Below, piece by piece: positions 1 to 10,489 of a stretch of DNA of 64,000 nucleotides. The notes beneath the pieces are model-generated. The model saw only the letters and a list, made by a program, of their open reading frames with translations, had not been told where the DNA came from and ran no database searches. Positions within the stretch are counted from its first letter, which is position 1. Each line of letters begins with the position of its first letter. The stretch covers positions 20,598,572 to 20,662,571 of the forward strand of contig NC_133286.1 in NCBI RefSeq assembly GCF_005239225.2, given 5' to 3'. The DNA is from Populus alba (lineage: Eukaryota > Streptophyta > Magnoliopsida > Malpighiales > Salicaceae). The position numbers were made by a program, and so were the translations under genes.

Positions 1-1
1 C

Positions 2-28
2 TTCTCTGGCTTTATAAAAGCCAGAGAA
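2..28. promoter_or_regulatory. TATA box inside a perfect inverted repeat
   Basis: A TATAAAAG motif (14-21) lies in the centre of a perfect 12-bp inverted repeat: arms 2-13 and 17-28 around the 3-base loop ATA. It stands about 20 bases before a long purine-rich stretch that ends in a strong splice donor, so it may be a core promoter firing rightward. The gene or element it belongs to cannot be identified, and the window edge hides anything upstream. Confidence 0.4.
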
Positions 29-29
29 A

Positions 30-378
30 GGCCTCACAGTGGGGGGACGAGCGGGAGAAGCAGGGGGCAGATCACGAACCGAAATAGAAAAAACAGAGGA
101 CGCACGGAGACGAACATCACAAAACCAGAAGACGAACGAGCAGGAAAACAGACCGAGAGAGAGGGGACAGACACAGACGAAAAAGGAAAAACAGAGGAGA
201 TGACGTGAACAAAAAGAGAAACCAGGGGAAGAAGAAAGAAAGACAAGGAAAACGCAAGCAGAAAACACAAAGATCAATATCAACATCACCATCGTCTTTA
301 CTGTCTCCAGCAGACCAGAGACGGACAGACACACCAAATAGAGAGAAGAAAACAGAGCAAAAACGAAAAAAGCAGGAC

Positions 379-423
<45 letters not shown>

Positions 424-775
424 GAAAGACAGGGGAGACCGAGAGAGAGTGGAACCGAAAACACAAACCAGAGAAAATAAAAACCGGAGGCAACAACAAG
501 AAAGCAAGAAAACTAAAAAGATAGCAAAAAAAGAAGGAGGACCCAGAATCAAGGCCACCAGAGAGAACCAGCATCATCATCATCTTCGTTCCTTCATCTC
601 TAAGAAAAACCGAAGCAGAGAGGAGACGAACGAACAGGAGGAGGAAGGAAGGAAAGAATAGACAGAGATTATACAGCGCGTGAACGAACAGAATCAAACC
701 AGAAAATAAAGAAAAAAGAGAGAAGAGAACAGCCAGCCACCACGCCTTCGTCATCGTCTTCGTTCCTGCGTCCAG
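30..775 (+). other. Purine-rich leader-like segment ending in a splice donor
   Basis: For about 740 bases the plus strand is dominated by A and G, quite unlike the AT-rich DNA that follows. It ends at a consensus donor (CAG/GTAAGC, near 775-781), after which ordinary AT-rich sequence begins. Open frames here are low-complexity Arg/Lys/Glu-rich strings (or Ser/Leu/Phe on the other strand) and do not resemble a protein family. The best reading is a non-coding first exon, or the leader of a retroelement, downstream of the TATA motif at 14. No LTR end or primer-binding site is visible. Confidence 0.35.
383..419. repeat. (GA)n microsatellite
   Basis: An uninterrupted run of GA dinucleotides inside the purine-rich leader-like segment. 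Confidence 0.95.
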
Positions 776-781
776 GTAAGC

Positions 782-1397
782 TTCCCGCTCCCTTTCAAAT
801 ATATTTGCATAAGTATAGTGAGAAGGTAATTTTAATTACTTTCCCACTGTGCAGTGTGCACAGCATGCGTGAATAGTAACGCATACATGCCTAAGCCGGG
901 TCACTTGCTCGAGAGAGTGACCGAGTCGGGTTGATTGGGTCTAGCCTAGCTCATATGGATTGAGCTGGATCCAACCCTAAAAGTAAAAATAATAAAAATA
1001 AAAAATATGTGTATATATAAAAAAACCGTAAATTTATTTTATAGGTTTATTCACTGATGCTAGATTCAAAATTAAAAATATTATTTTAATTTTTTTTATA
1101 GGCAAGTAACACCAGAATTGGAAGTATATATAGTTGAATATTCATCAGAGTCAGAAATATTACATACAAACCATTGTAGTATAAACCAACAAAATGTTAG
1201 CAATTTATGACAAAATAAATAATATAGTTTACCTCATGCATGATATTTAATTGGTAATAATATTTTTTCTTTTGTGTAACCAGTTTGGTATCTTAAAATC
1301 TTGTTGATTGGTCAGGGTTCTAGTGATCATAATATTAGATATGATTTCTTAAACAAGATCATTTCCAAATAAAAATTAGGATGTCAAAAAATCTATC
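782..1397. other. AT-rich stretch without a gene
   Basis: No coding sequence seen. Around 890-980 there is a short GC-richer patch with 'gccgggtcact...gagtcgggttgattgggtc' type words, the same vocabulary as the diverged repeat families near 8.6-9.3 and 38.7-39.5 kb. Confidence 0.5.
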
Positions 1398-2811
1398 TTT
1401 CCATTAAAATTTTTATTAGTATAATTTATTTTTAATTTGGTATAGAAATGTGCCACTTTGCCATGCTTTTAAATAAATTCCCGAACAAATTTATCTGTTA
1501 AACAAGACTCTGATTTTTAAAATAATTTTAAAGATATCTTATAAATCAATTTAATATATTGAAAACATAAATTTATGTAGATGTTAATCTTAAAATTCGA
1601 ATTCAAGAAGTCGAATAAGAAGAATTTAGACAACAAGAACTGGAATTTTAAAGATAAAGATTTTATAGCTAATTAATCTTAGAAAACAGTATAGGCGGCA
1701 TAGCTAAATTACAAAAACACTTTAGGCGTCGGCACATTTGTGTTTGAAAAGCATGACGTGGATGCTTTATTTGAATTTGGACTCTCTCTCTCTCTCTCAC
1801 ACACACCAGATCAATGGATCATGTGTAAAACGAGTTAACTGTATAATTAATTTACTTCTTGTCTTTTCTTTAGTTTTCTTTGAGCATTGTAAAGAGTCGG
1901 TGGCATGAGTGAATGCAAACATAAATGATCAAACCCCACAGTTCTGACAGTCCGATGGAAACAGGTAACCAGACACAAGAGACATTCACCACATTAATGG
2001 AGAGTCCTTTTTTTTTTTTTTCTTTTTAACTGCAAGCAACGAAATCAAATTCGTTAGTATTATCGTAAGAAACATAAGACGGGGTGAAAATATTATACAT
2101 TCTCTCACTTTTGGTAATCGATTTTTTTTTTTTCTAGTTGATTAAATTTTTTTGTAGCTAAATTGATGGAAAATTATCAAATCAAAATAGACAAATTAAA
2201 AAACAGAGAATTAAGATGAAGAAAATAGAGAAAATATATAGCAATTTTAATTTTGCATGAAAAGCTTAGGTTGGTCTTTCCATTTTTAAAATTTTAAATT
2301 TCCGGTGTCTTTAGTTTTGAAAATTTAATTTTCTTTCTAAATTTTTATTTATTTTATTTTTTTATCCTTGATTTTAGAGGAAAAAAAAGATAGTTATTGA
2401 ATTTTGATTTAAGAAAACGAAAGTCTTGATTGATATCGGTTTTGATCATGTAAAGATTAATTTTTAAATCAACGAGTTTTATTTTATGATGAATGTCTCA
2501 TTTAGATTTTTTTTTTTTGTTATTTTTTTATTTAGGATAATATCTAGTGTTGGAAAATATTTTTAATTTGTATTGATTTTGTTTTTTTTTTTACTAGTTT
2601 TTAGATTATTTGAAATTATAAATGAGTTTATCAAGATCTACAAAGTAAATTTTTTTTTTTAAGTATCTTAAATAAAAAAAATTGCTGAATTTTAAATTTT
2701 TGGCATAAAATAACCATAACACAACTTTTCAGTGACTCGCTCGCTAATCACCGAATTTTGTGCCAATAGATCATTCATCATCTGCGTTGTTTCTTTAAGA
2801 AAAAACATTAA
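1398..2811. repeat. Sulfotransferase-flank repeat, long copy 1
   Basis: This block is colinear with 11476-12915 at high similarity. Shared anchors include TGCTTTTAAATAAATTCCC (1467 and 11536), the stretch after 'atttatgtagatgttaatc' (about 1573 and 11643), and the segment before 'catcatctgcgttgtttc' (about 2776). Part of it also recurs at 7070-7690. No open frame of note lies inside. It is best read as non-coding flank duplicated together with the sulfotransferase genes. Confidence 0.75.
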
Positions 2812-2833
2812 AGTAAGGATGACTAATCGTCCG

Positions 2834-2872
<39 letters not shown>

Positions 2873-4020
2873 GGGTATGTTGCGTGATCTAGGGGGCAGG
2901 CCCACACATGTGTTGACCTGTTTTTTTTTTTTTATTTTTTTTATATTTTTAAACATTAGTCCACTCAAATAGAATGACTGAAGAATAATATGATTTTTTT
3001 AAGTGCATGTTATTGAAATTCTATTTTTTAAAATGAAATCATATTTTTTATGACATCAGCAAGTTTTTTTATTTTTTATTTTTTTTGTTTATTTTTAATC
3101 AATACCGTTTCATCTTTTATTTTTTTCCAAAAATATTTATAACATTATTTTTTATATCATTTTTTTTTCATTTCTCAGTAATGATTTTGACTCCCAATAA
3201 AAAAAAATGACCTATAATAAATAAACATTTTTTACTCATAAAAAAATACATTATTGATGGATACATTTTTGTGCCATAGCACAGTAATGGACTAGTTAAA
3301 ACTATTAATATTAACTATTAATTTTTTAATTGGTTTTGTTTCTTGAAAATTATAATTTAAAATTTTATAAAATTTCAGAATTATTGAATATTTATATAAT
3401 TATTAATTTTAAAATTCATAAAATTAATTAAAATATATCTAAACTGATCTAGACATAAATAAATAATCTTAAATCAATTCACTAATTCAATCGAGGTCTT
3501 ATAAACAGAGTTGAAATGATCATGATTTTGGAGATGGCAACCTTTAGGGAAGAAAGGATAAGGCCCGAGACTCGAGGAAGGCTAGAGAGAGATGGTTTTG
3601 TTTTTTTTACGAAAAATAATTTATTATTGATTTTCTTACTTAATTTTGTCATGCATGATGAATGTAAGTCATCAATTATCGGTGCAATTCTTTTACCTTT
3701 TTTATATTAAGGTTAGATAGTGCAGCCGTACTCCGCCATTCATCAGTTTTTTATTTTTTAATATAAAAAAAGCATTAATGATGAATGAGATTTTTTGTAT
3801 GGTAAAATTTCTGAATTGAAAACTGGAATGATGATGTATTTTATTTTATAAAATAAATTAATAAAATGATAAATAAAATTTTTAAGATTAAATTGAGAAG
3901 TTGATTTTTAATTTAAAAAGTAAAACATAGATACTCATGTAACGTAAATAACTTTTTTATTTAATTGCATGATAATAAATATGGATATTCATAACAAAGA
4001 CAATAATTTAAATTATGGAA
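2812..4020. other. AT-rich segment present only in duplicate copy 1
   Basis: Compared with the second copy, where 12915 runs almost directly into 12917-13125, this copy carries about 1.2 kb of extra DNA between its two matching blocks. It includes a (TA)n microsatellite (2837-2869) and many poly-T runs. No coding sequence, clear terminal repeat or target duplication was found, so insertion here and deletion in the other copy are equally possible. Confidence 0.5.
2837..2869. repeat. (TA)n microsatellite
   Basis: About 16 uninterrupted TA/AT units. Confidence 0.95.
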
Positions 4021-4190
4021 AAATGTGTTTTTTCAGTCAAAATTCTCCTTTTCTTATTCATGTATTTTTTTTTTTAAATATATTTTATTATTAGAAGTGT
4101 GGTTTATTGAGTAAGAAACTAAGGTAATTGAAATAAAACTCTATTGATTTGAAATAGGGTGGAAAAAAAATGTATCTCTTTAATTAAAAT
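4021..4190. repeat. Sulfotransferase-flank repeat, continuation of copy 1
   Basis: Matches 12917-13125, including GAAGTGTGGTTTATTGAGTA (from 4095 and 13016) and CTCTATTGATTTGAAATAGG (from 4139 and 13060). It resumes the colinearity interrupted at 2812. Confidence 0.7.
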
Positions 4191-4439
4191 TTTATTTTTT
4201 TTCCAAGTTAATCTGTTAAACTTGTGATAACTAAATAGAAAAAATATTTAATATTAACAAACTCAATTTAAAAAAAATATTAATTAAAAAAATCAGAGAA
4301 AAAAAGCAACAAAAAAAACCTATAACTAAAAGGTATCTACATTTTAATGTGGATTTACATAGTGCAATCCACAGTGAAAGGTTAATCTCTTTTAGTTATA
4401 CTTACAATATTAAAAGATGAAATTACAAGAATAAACACT

Positions 4440-4720
4440 AATGAAAAAAAAGGAAAAAAAAATCTGAATTAAGTGGGTTAATCCGTCAAATCAGGTAAAT
4501 CCATCAAACTTGAGATTCGTATTATGAGAGTACGATCACTAAATAGAATTTTTTTTTAATATTAATGAACTAAATCAAACAAAAAAATAATTAAAAAGAA
4601 AAAAACACAGAAAAAAACTTATAGGAAGAAAAAAATTAACGAAGAAAAAAGAAAAAAAATCTAAATTAATTTTAGATTTGGTTAACAAACTAAACTAAAT
4701 TAAAAAATTATTAAAAGAAA
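4440..4720. repeat. Degenerate repeat of the 'gttaa-ccgtcaaa' family
   Basis: Poly-A-rich DNA carrying a diverged copy of the unit seen several times at 8640-9300: 'gggttaatccgtcaaatcagg', then 'gagattcgtattatgag', then 'cactaaatag'. Not coding. Confidence 0.5.
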
Positions 4721-4841
4721 AAAAAAACAAATAAAAAAATAAAAAAAAAAAACCCAAAAAGCATAAGAAAAAAAAAACCAGCTCAGAAAATAAAAAATAA
4801 AGCGTTATAATATATAAGTACAAAAGCTTTCTCATACCTTT

Positions 4842-4880
4842 GAGAGAGAGAGAGAGAGAGAGTGTGTGTGTATATATATA
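4842..4880. repeat. Compound (GA)(GT)(TA) microsatellite
   Basis: About ten GA units, then four GT units, then five TA units, with no separating sequence. Confidence 0.9.
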
Positions 4881-4883
4881 AAA

Positions 4884-4979
4884 GATCATTATGTAATTCA
4901 CAGAAATCTCCTCTCTCATCCCAAGTCACTTGATCTTTATGTAATTCACTGAAATCTCCTCTCTCATCCCAAGTCACTT
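4884..4979. repeat. 48-bp tandem duplication within the SOT flank
   Basis: Two 48-base units (4884-4931 and 4932-4979) differ at only two or three positions. The unit carries AAATCTCCTCTCTCATCCCA and occurs singly at about 6910, 10617 and 14656, so the doubling is local to this copy. Confidence 0.9.
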
Positions 4980-5587
4980 GAAAGTGAATAAAACATATTA
5001 TATTGCAACAAAAGTTGATCAAATCAGATTCTTTAGTGTAATTTATTTTTAATTTGATATTAAATGTGCAAAACATGATTGAGAGTTAAAAAAAGAAAGG
5101 ATGAAAAGTAGATAATTAATGATATTATTATCCAATCAATTCCTACTTTTTCTTTTTTTTATCACAAAATTTATAATGAACATTTTAAAATAGCAAAATG
5201 TTGACTTATGATGATAATTAAGACTTATTTAATGTATGTAATCAATATAATTGATTTTCAATTAGATATTTTATTTTTATCTATTCTTTAACACAATCCA
5301 ATACCTTATAAAGTATAATAAATATATCTAGATAGTGCTCAGGAGATATCCTAAGTATAATAAATATATCTATAATATATGATATTATAGAAAAAGAAAA
5401 AAGAAGGATCACGCAGGAACAAAGAAAGATACCGATACAATCAACGTAGTCTTATTACAATTTCAGGTGGACAAGATTAATTGTTATTTTTTCCATATCG
5501 GAAGCGCATCATTGTCCACTGATCAAGATCCCACTCACAAACAAACACAAACATACACGAAACAGAGATAATGCATTAAAGTACTGT
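4980..5587. other. 3' flank of the sulfotransferase gene
   Basis: The first about 65 bases continue the SOT-flank repeat ('gtgaataaaacatattata' at 4985). The rest is AT-rich and carries a short direct repeat, 'taagtataataaatatatct', near 5316-5330 and 5351-5370. No gene seen; the sulfotransferase 3' UTR lies at its right end. Confidence 0.5.
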
Positions 5588-6577
5588 CTACAAACCAGTC
5601 TTGAACTTCAAACCAGAACCAGCCAGCTTCTGTTCTATGATTTTGTTCAAACGATCCACCATCTCAGGAGAAAGGTAATTGACCCAATCCCCCACTTCAC
5701 CTCTTCTAAAGAGAGTCTTGTTCTCAAAGTATGGGATAGACCTGCCAGTCTTGTTGATCTCTTTGTCCTTCAAATTGCTGAAGCCACACAACTTTGTTAT
5801 TCCTTCCACAACCCCATCTGCCTCTTCTTCCAAGGAAAAAGGACAGCCCAGGAACTCAGCTAACCTTTTCATCTGAGAATTAATGTCTTCTTTCATGTCC
5901 TCATACGTGAGAAACAGAACCTCCTCTGGTCTCTCTAAGCTCTCTCTCCAGTACCCTAATACGTGGTCAAAAAAGGGGCCGAATCCTCCAAGTCCATTGC
6001 AAAAACTATCGAAAGCCTCCTCCAAAAGAAGTGGTCCGAGTCTCTCAGGTCTTGCTTTGGAGGCGAAATGCCACAAGGAGATAAAGTTGTCAAAAGGATT
6101 CCTGGAAAGATAAACAATTCGACAGCCGGAGTTCTTGATGGAATCCGGTAGTGATGGATATGGCACATGAGTAGCAAACATTCTAGGGGATGGAAAGGTT
6201 GACAGGTCAGGAAGTTGGTTATTCGCGTAAAGCCCAAACTCAAAGAAAGGAACAAGATCATGAGGGTTGACAGAGTTCAAGGGGCTACAGGAGGGTGTAT
6301 ATTTTGCACGATTCATAACGGAAAATGCCAAGGCTTTCAACCATGTTGTGCCTGATTTAGGCATGGTGACTAGTATAGTATCTGTTTTCTGTGCTAGGAA
6401 GTGCTTTTGAAATGCAATCACGGCAGGAATCTGGTTTTCAGGACACCAAAAGCCTTGGTACCGATACAAATAACCTGATCGCCATGACTTTTCTTTGGGA
6501 AGGGATGACAGGAGGTCAGCAATCTCATCGGTTTCTGCAAGATTGTTGTTTTCGGTGATCATTTGGGTGTCTTCCAT
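5588..6577 (-). CDS. Cytosolic sulfotransferase (SOT), intact copy 1
   Basis: Single-exon gene of 329 residues; family members usually have 300-360. It should transfer sulfate from PAPS to a hydroxyl group of a small molecule in the cytosol. Visible motifs: 5'-phosphosulfate loop PKSGTTW (residues 73-79), catalytic His137 in ATHVP, 3'-phosphate-binding RNPFD (159-163) with Ser167, and C-terminal GDWVNY (296-301) following FRRGEV. The overall layout resembles plant SOTs of the Arabidopsis ST2a/SOT15 (hydroxyjasmonate) and flavonol-sulfotransferase group; the substrate cannot be read from sequence. The open frame extends three codons upstream, but that codon is GTG; the first ATG is at 6577-6575 and matches the MEDxQ start of the relic at 16750. 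A TATA box on the minus strand (6641-6650) fits this start. Confidence 0.95.
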   Translation of the reverse strand: MEDTQMITENNNLAETDEIADLLSSLPKEKSWRSGYLYRYQGFWCPENQIPAVIAFQKHFLAQKTDTILVTMPKSGTTWLKALAFSVMNRAKYTPSCSPLNSVNPHDLVPFFEFGLYANNQLPDLSTFPSPRMFATHVPYPSLPDSIKNSGCRIVYLSRNPFDNFISLWHFASKARPERLGPLLLEEAFDSFCNGLGGFGPFFDHVLGYWRESLERPEEVLFLTYEDMKEDINSQMKRLAEFLGCPFSLEEEADGVVEGITKLCGFSNLKDKEINKTGRSIPYFENKTLFRRGEVGDWVNYLSPEMVDRLNKIIEQKLAGSGLKFKTGL

Positions 6578-6640
6578 GATGTGCACCGTGTACTAAATTA
6601 GCTATCCCTAACAGCTTGTCTTTCTTTATTGCATGCCTCT

Positions 6641-6650
6641 CTATTTATAA
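6641..6650 (-). promoter_or_regulatory. TATA box of SOT copy 1
   Basis: Reading leftward the sequence is TTATAAATAG, about 65-75 bases before the ATG at 6577. This is a normal distance for a plant core promoter with a short 5' UTR. Confidence 0.55.
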
Positions 6651-6654
6651 TGAA

Positions 6655-6818
6655 TACGAGATTGGTTTTTACGACATGTAAGTTATTTTATATGCTTTTT
6701 GTGGAAAGAGATAAAAGGAATAATAAACAAGACATTATTGGTAAGTACCAGCACTTTTTGAAATTAAATGCTTTTATAAAAGTTATAATAAATTACGAGA
6801 TTGGTTTTTACGACATGT
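6655..6818. repeat. 25-bp perfect direct repeat in the SOT copy 1 promoter
   Basis: Identical 25-mers at 6655-6679 and 6794-6818 (core GAGATTGGTTTTTACGACAT), 139 bases apart. Both lie within 250 bases upstream of the sulfotransferase start. They could be a duplicated regulatory module or a simple local duplication. Confidence 0.85.
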
Positions 6819-6865
6819 TTGATTTTTATTTCAGAAATAATAGGATGATATCAACTCTTAATCTG

Positions 6866-7690
6866 TTGGACCCTTAAACAGGAAAACAACTTTTCTATCA
6901 ATCCTTCTGTAATTCAAAGAAATCTCCTCTCTCATTCCTAGTCACTTGAAGGTGAATAAAACATATTATACAGGAGCAAAAGTTGATCCAATTTCCCCTT
7001 TTTAACTTTTTAGGAATCAAATCATCTTTGAGCCGCCAGTTCCACAGCATCACAACCAAATCAGATTTCATTAGTGTAATTTATTTTTAATTCGATATTA
7101 AATGTGCCAACTTGCCATGCTTTTAAATAAATTCCCGAACAAATTTATGTCTTAAACAAGACTCGGCTTTTTAAAATAATTTTAAGGGATATATATATCT
7201 TATAAATCAATTTAATATATTGAAAGCATAAATTTATGGAGATGTTAATCTTAAAATTCGAATTCAAGAAGTCAAATAAAAAGAGCTGGAATTTTAAATA
7301 TGAAATTAGAAACTAGAGACTCACTACATTAATGGAGATCCCCCCACCTTTTTTTTAATGCAAGCAACCAAATCAAATTCGTTAGTATTAGAATATTATA
7401 CATTCTCTCACTTTTGTTAATTGAGTTTTTTTTTTCTCATTGTTTGAATTTTTTTATGGCTAAATTGATGGCCAATTACCAAATCAAAATATAAAAAACA
7501 TAGGATTAAAATGAAGAAAATAGATAAAATATATGGAAATTTTAAATTTACATGGAAAGCTTAGGTTGGTCTTTCTATTTTCTATTTTCAAAATTTTATT
7601 TTCTTTATTTTTCGGTCCTAATTTAAGAGAGAAAAGAGATGGTTATGGGATTTTGATTTAAGAGAGTGAAAGTCTTGGTTTATACTTATT
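6866..7690. repeat. Sulfotransferase-flank repeat, copy 2
   Basis: Begins 'cccttaaacaggaaaacaac' like 10569 and 14609. It continues through the AAATCTCCTCTCTC block (6921), the 'gtgaataaaacatattata' block (6953), the TGCTTTTAAATAAATTCCC block (7118) and a shortened version of the 1.6-2.4 kb sequence. Relative to copies 1 and 3 it lacks a stretch between about 7310 and 7320 (the 'gcatgacgtggatgctttat' part at 1741 and 11813). Confidence 0.75.
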
Positions 7691-8639
7691 CTATTTAAGG
7701 ATGAACAAAAAAACTGATAAACTAATTAAATCGAAAAAAATCAAACAAAAAAAACTGGTTAAACAAATTATAATATTTAAAAAGACTTTCGGTTTTGGTT
7801 TTGTAATGTTGAAACTGATAAACCTGGATCAAACCGAACTGATTCCTATTAAAAAAAAAATTACTATATAAAAAAAAAATTCTTTCTATTATAACCTAAA
7901 CCCAGTAACCCTAGCAGTCACCCCCTCCCTTTAAAAACATAAACACACCACCTTCTAGTTTTTATTTTTTAATTTGTATATCCAGATATAGCATCTTAGC
8001 AACACCTTCAAACCTCAACACTCAGCAGTAATCCATTTAAACAGTTTTTTTTTAGTTCTTTATAATAAGATTTCTTCCTCTGTTATTTTGTAATTGTGAA
8101 TGAGATTTATTTATTGGTTTTTTTGTTCGTAACTTGACAACGCTACTGAAACAACAAGATTATCTTTATTTATTTATTTATTTACGCTCCAATTCAATAA
8201 ATATTCCTGGAGTCGATGTGGACGCCACCTTACTGCCCTTTATGCGGGCATAGAAAAATAAAAGCACTGCATGTGCAAGTCATGGCTGTCGAGCAATAAC
8301 CATATAAAACTTTATCAGCTTTAGCTGCCAAAGGCTGCATGTATAACGACAACTTTTACAGTGAATTAGATCCACCCGCACGATGCTGTGAATTTTTTAT
8401 ATATAAAAAAAAATATTTAAAAAAAAAATAAAGATTCAAAAGTGTTAAGTATTTTTATAAAATTATATTCAAAAAATCTTGAGTTTAGCTATAATACCTG
8501 ATTCAAAAGTAATATTTATAATAACATTAAACTTGTATGACCCAATAAGTTTAGCTGCAATATCAGACCCAATAGCCTTGAATGAGGGTCTGGCTGCAAG
8601 GTCGAGTTATAAAAATGTGATAATTAAATAAATTAATTA
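7691..8639. other. Gene-free AT-rich stretch
   Basis: No coding sequence recognised. A GC-richer patch at 8205-8390 has no open frame of interest. Confidence 0.4.
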
Positions 8640-9300
8640 AAAAAAAATCAATATAAAGAAAAACTAATGAAGAAAAAAAAAATCTGAATTAACTGGGTTA
8701 ATCTTTTAAACCAGGTTAACCCGTCAAACCTTGAATTTGTGTTGTAAAAGTTTGATAACTAAATAAAAAAACATTGACGAGTTAACCCAGAATTAACTGG
8801 GCTAACCCGTCAAACCAGGTTACCTGTCAAACCTGGAATCCGTGTCATGAAAATCTGATAACTAAATAGAAAAAAAAAATTGAACATTAACAACCAAAAC
8901 TAAATGAAAAAACAAAACAAAAAAAAAAACAAAAAACAAACAAAAGACATAAGCCTGTTACTAATGAGGAAAAAGAAAAAAATCTGAATCAACTGAGCTA
9001 ACTTGTCAAATCAGGTTAACCAGTCAAACCTGAGATTCATGTTATGAAAGTTTGATAACTAAATAGAAAAAAAATCGACGGGTTAAACAAAAAAAAATTT
9101 AAAAACTAAACTAAATGAAAACAATTGATTAAAAAATATATATATTTCAGGTTAACTCGTCAAATTAGGTTAACTCATTAAATCCGAGATCCATATCATG
9201 AAATTTCAATAACTAAATAATTTTTTTTTCACATTAACAAACTAAATTAAAAAAAATTATTAAAAAAAAAAACAAAAAAAAAACATATAAAAAAACAGGA
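8640..9300. repeat. Degenerate tandem repeat, four or five units
   Basis: An imperfect unit of roughly 110-160 bases recurs: 'aactgggttaa', 'cccgtcaaacc', a 'gagattcatgttatgaaag' type segment, 'tttgataactaaatag', then a poly-A/AC-rich spacer. Units begin near 8690, 8780, 8990 and 9150. A single diverged unit is at 4440-4720. Non-coding; no transposon ends are visible. Confidence 0.6.
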
Positions 9301-10489
9301 AAAAAAATAGTTAAAAGTTTCACTGTGCACTTATGTGCACACTGAAACAATAATATGTAAAAAGACGTGAGAAAGTTATACTGCTTTTCCACACCTTTTA
9401 AATTATTACTTAATTACATATAAATTACAATTTTTCACAATCTTAAAATTAAAACTCAATAAAAAAAAACACCTTGAATGGACACTTATAGGAGAAATAT
9501 AAGAATAGTAAATTTAAGAAAAATAAAATCAATAATCGAATATATATAAAGATTAAGAACCAATTAAAAAAAAGCCTAGTTGATCGAGTGTGGGATAAAA
9601 AATAAATTACATGTTATTTATTTATACATTTAAAATATGGATACTGAGTCGTATATCTACAATATTTTTCTAGGTGATTGAAAGATTAATTTTCAAGTTT
9701 TTAAACCCCAAAAACCACTTGCATCTCTACATTTTTTTTTTCAAAAATGAAAACTCGTCATATAAACCTCTAAAATCACTTTTCTAATGGATAAAAAATT
9801 TAAAATCAAATCAAATTAAAATTTTTTTTCAAGTCTTGATATATCTTGATAAACATTATGGGTTGATGTCGGCAACTGGAGGCCCAGCTAAGCGGTGATT
9901 ATAGCAGCCGATTAATCACATAATTCCCGACGTGTTTATGTTAATAAAAAAATTGGATGACATTATGTATACGAATATTCAAGGTTCATAAACAATGGTA
10001 TTCTGGGCCATGATTTGCTGAATACCTTGTCGAGGTCGCTGTCGTGGCCAGATTGTTTAGCGACCGTTTCTCATTCTGGAGCCTGAACCATTTTTTTTCA
10101 CATTTTAAAATATGTTTTAAAATATATAGATTATAGCACTGAGGGAATGTTGTCTAGTAGTGAAAGAGATTTGTTCCTTTTCACTGTATAATATACATGG
10201 GTTTGAACTTTATTGTGTATACTTGTTATTTTCATGTTGCTTTACATATCTATTAAATTTGTAAAATATTTAGTGAACTTTGAAAATTCATTGTGGTGTG
10301 CGCAAGCTGCCGAGAATCCCGGATTATATATAAAAAAATATATATACATATAGATAATAAATTCCTAGGGTCGTCTGACAGCCATTTGCTTTGTGATTTT
10401 TTGGGAGTCGGGAAAAAATTAATTTGACGCGATGATAAAATATTTGAATTTATAGGATAAGAGAAATGCCACATCCAAGTTCCAATCAT
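9301..10489. other. Gene-free stretch
   Basis: Mostly AT-rich. A less AT-rich patch at 9860-10085 ('gtcggcaactggaggcccag', 'ccttgtcgaggtcgctgtcg') has no recognisable coding sequence. Confidence 0.4.

Noticed and set aside
117..661. Several overlapping open frames on both strands (Arg/Lys/Glu-rich or Ser/Leu/Phe-rich)
   Set aside because: They arise from the purine/pyrimidine skew and the (GA)n run; no domain, no family resemblance and no consistent frame.
6575..6586. Extension of the SOT copy 1 protein by three residues (open frame to 6586)
   Set aside because: The first codon there is GTG, not ATG; the ATG at 6577-6575 matches the start of the tandem relic.
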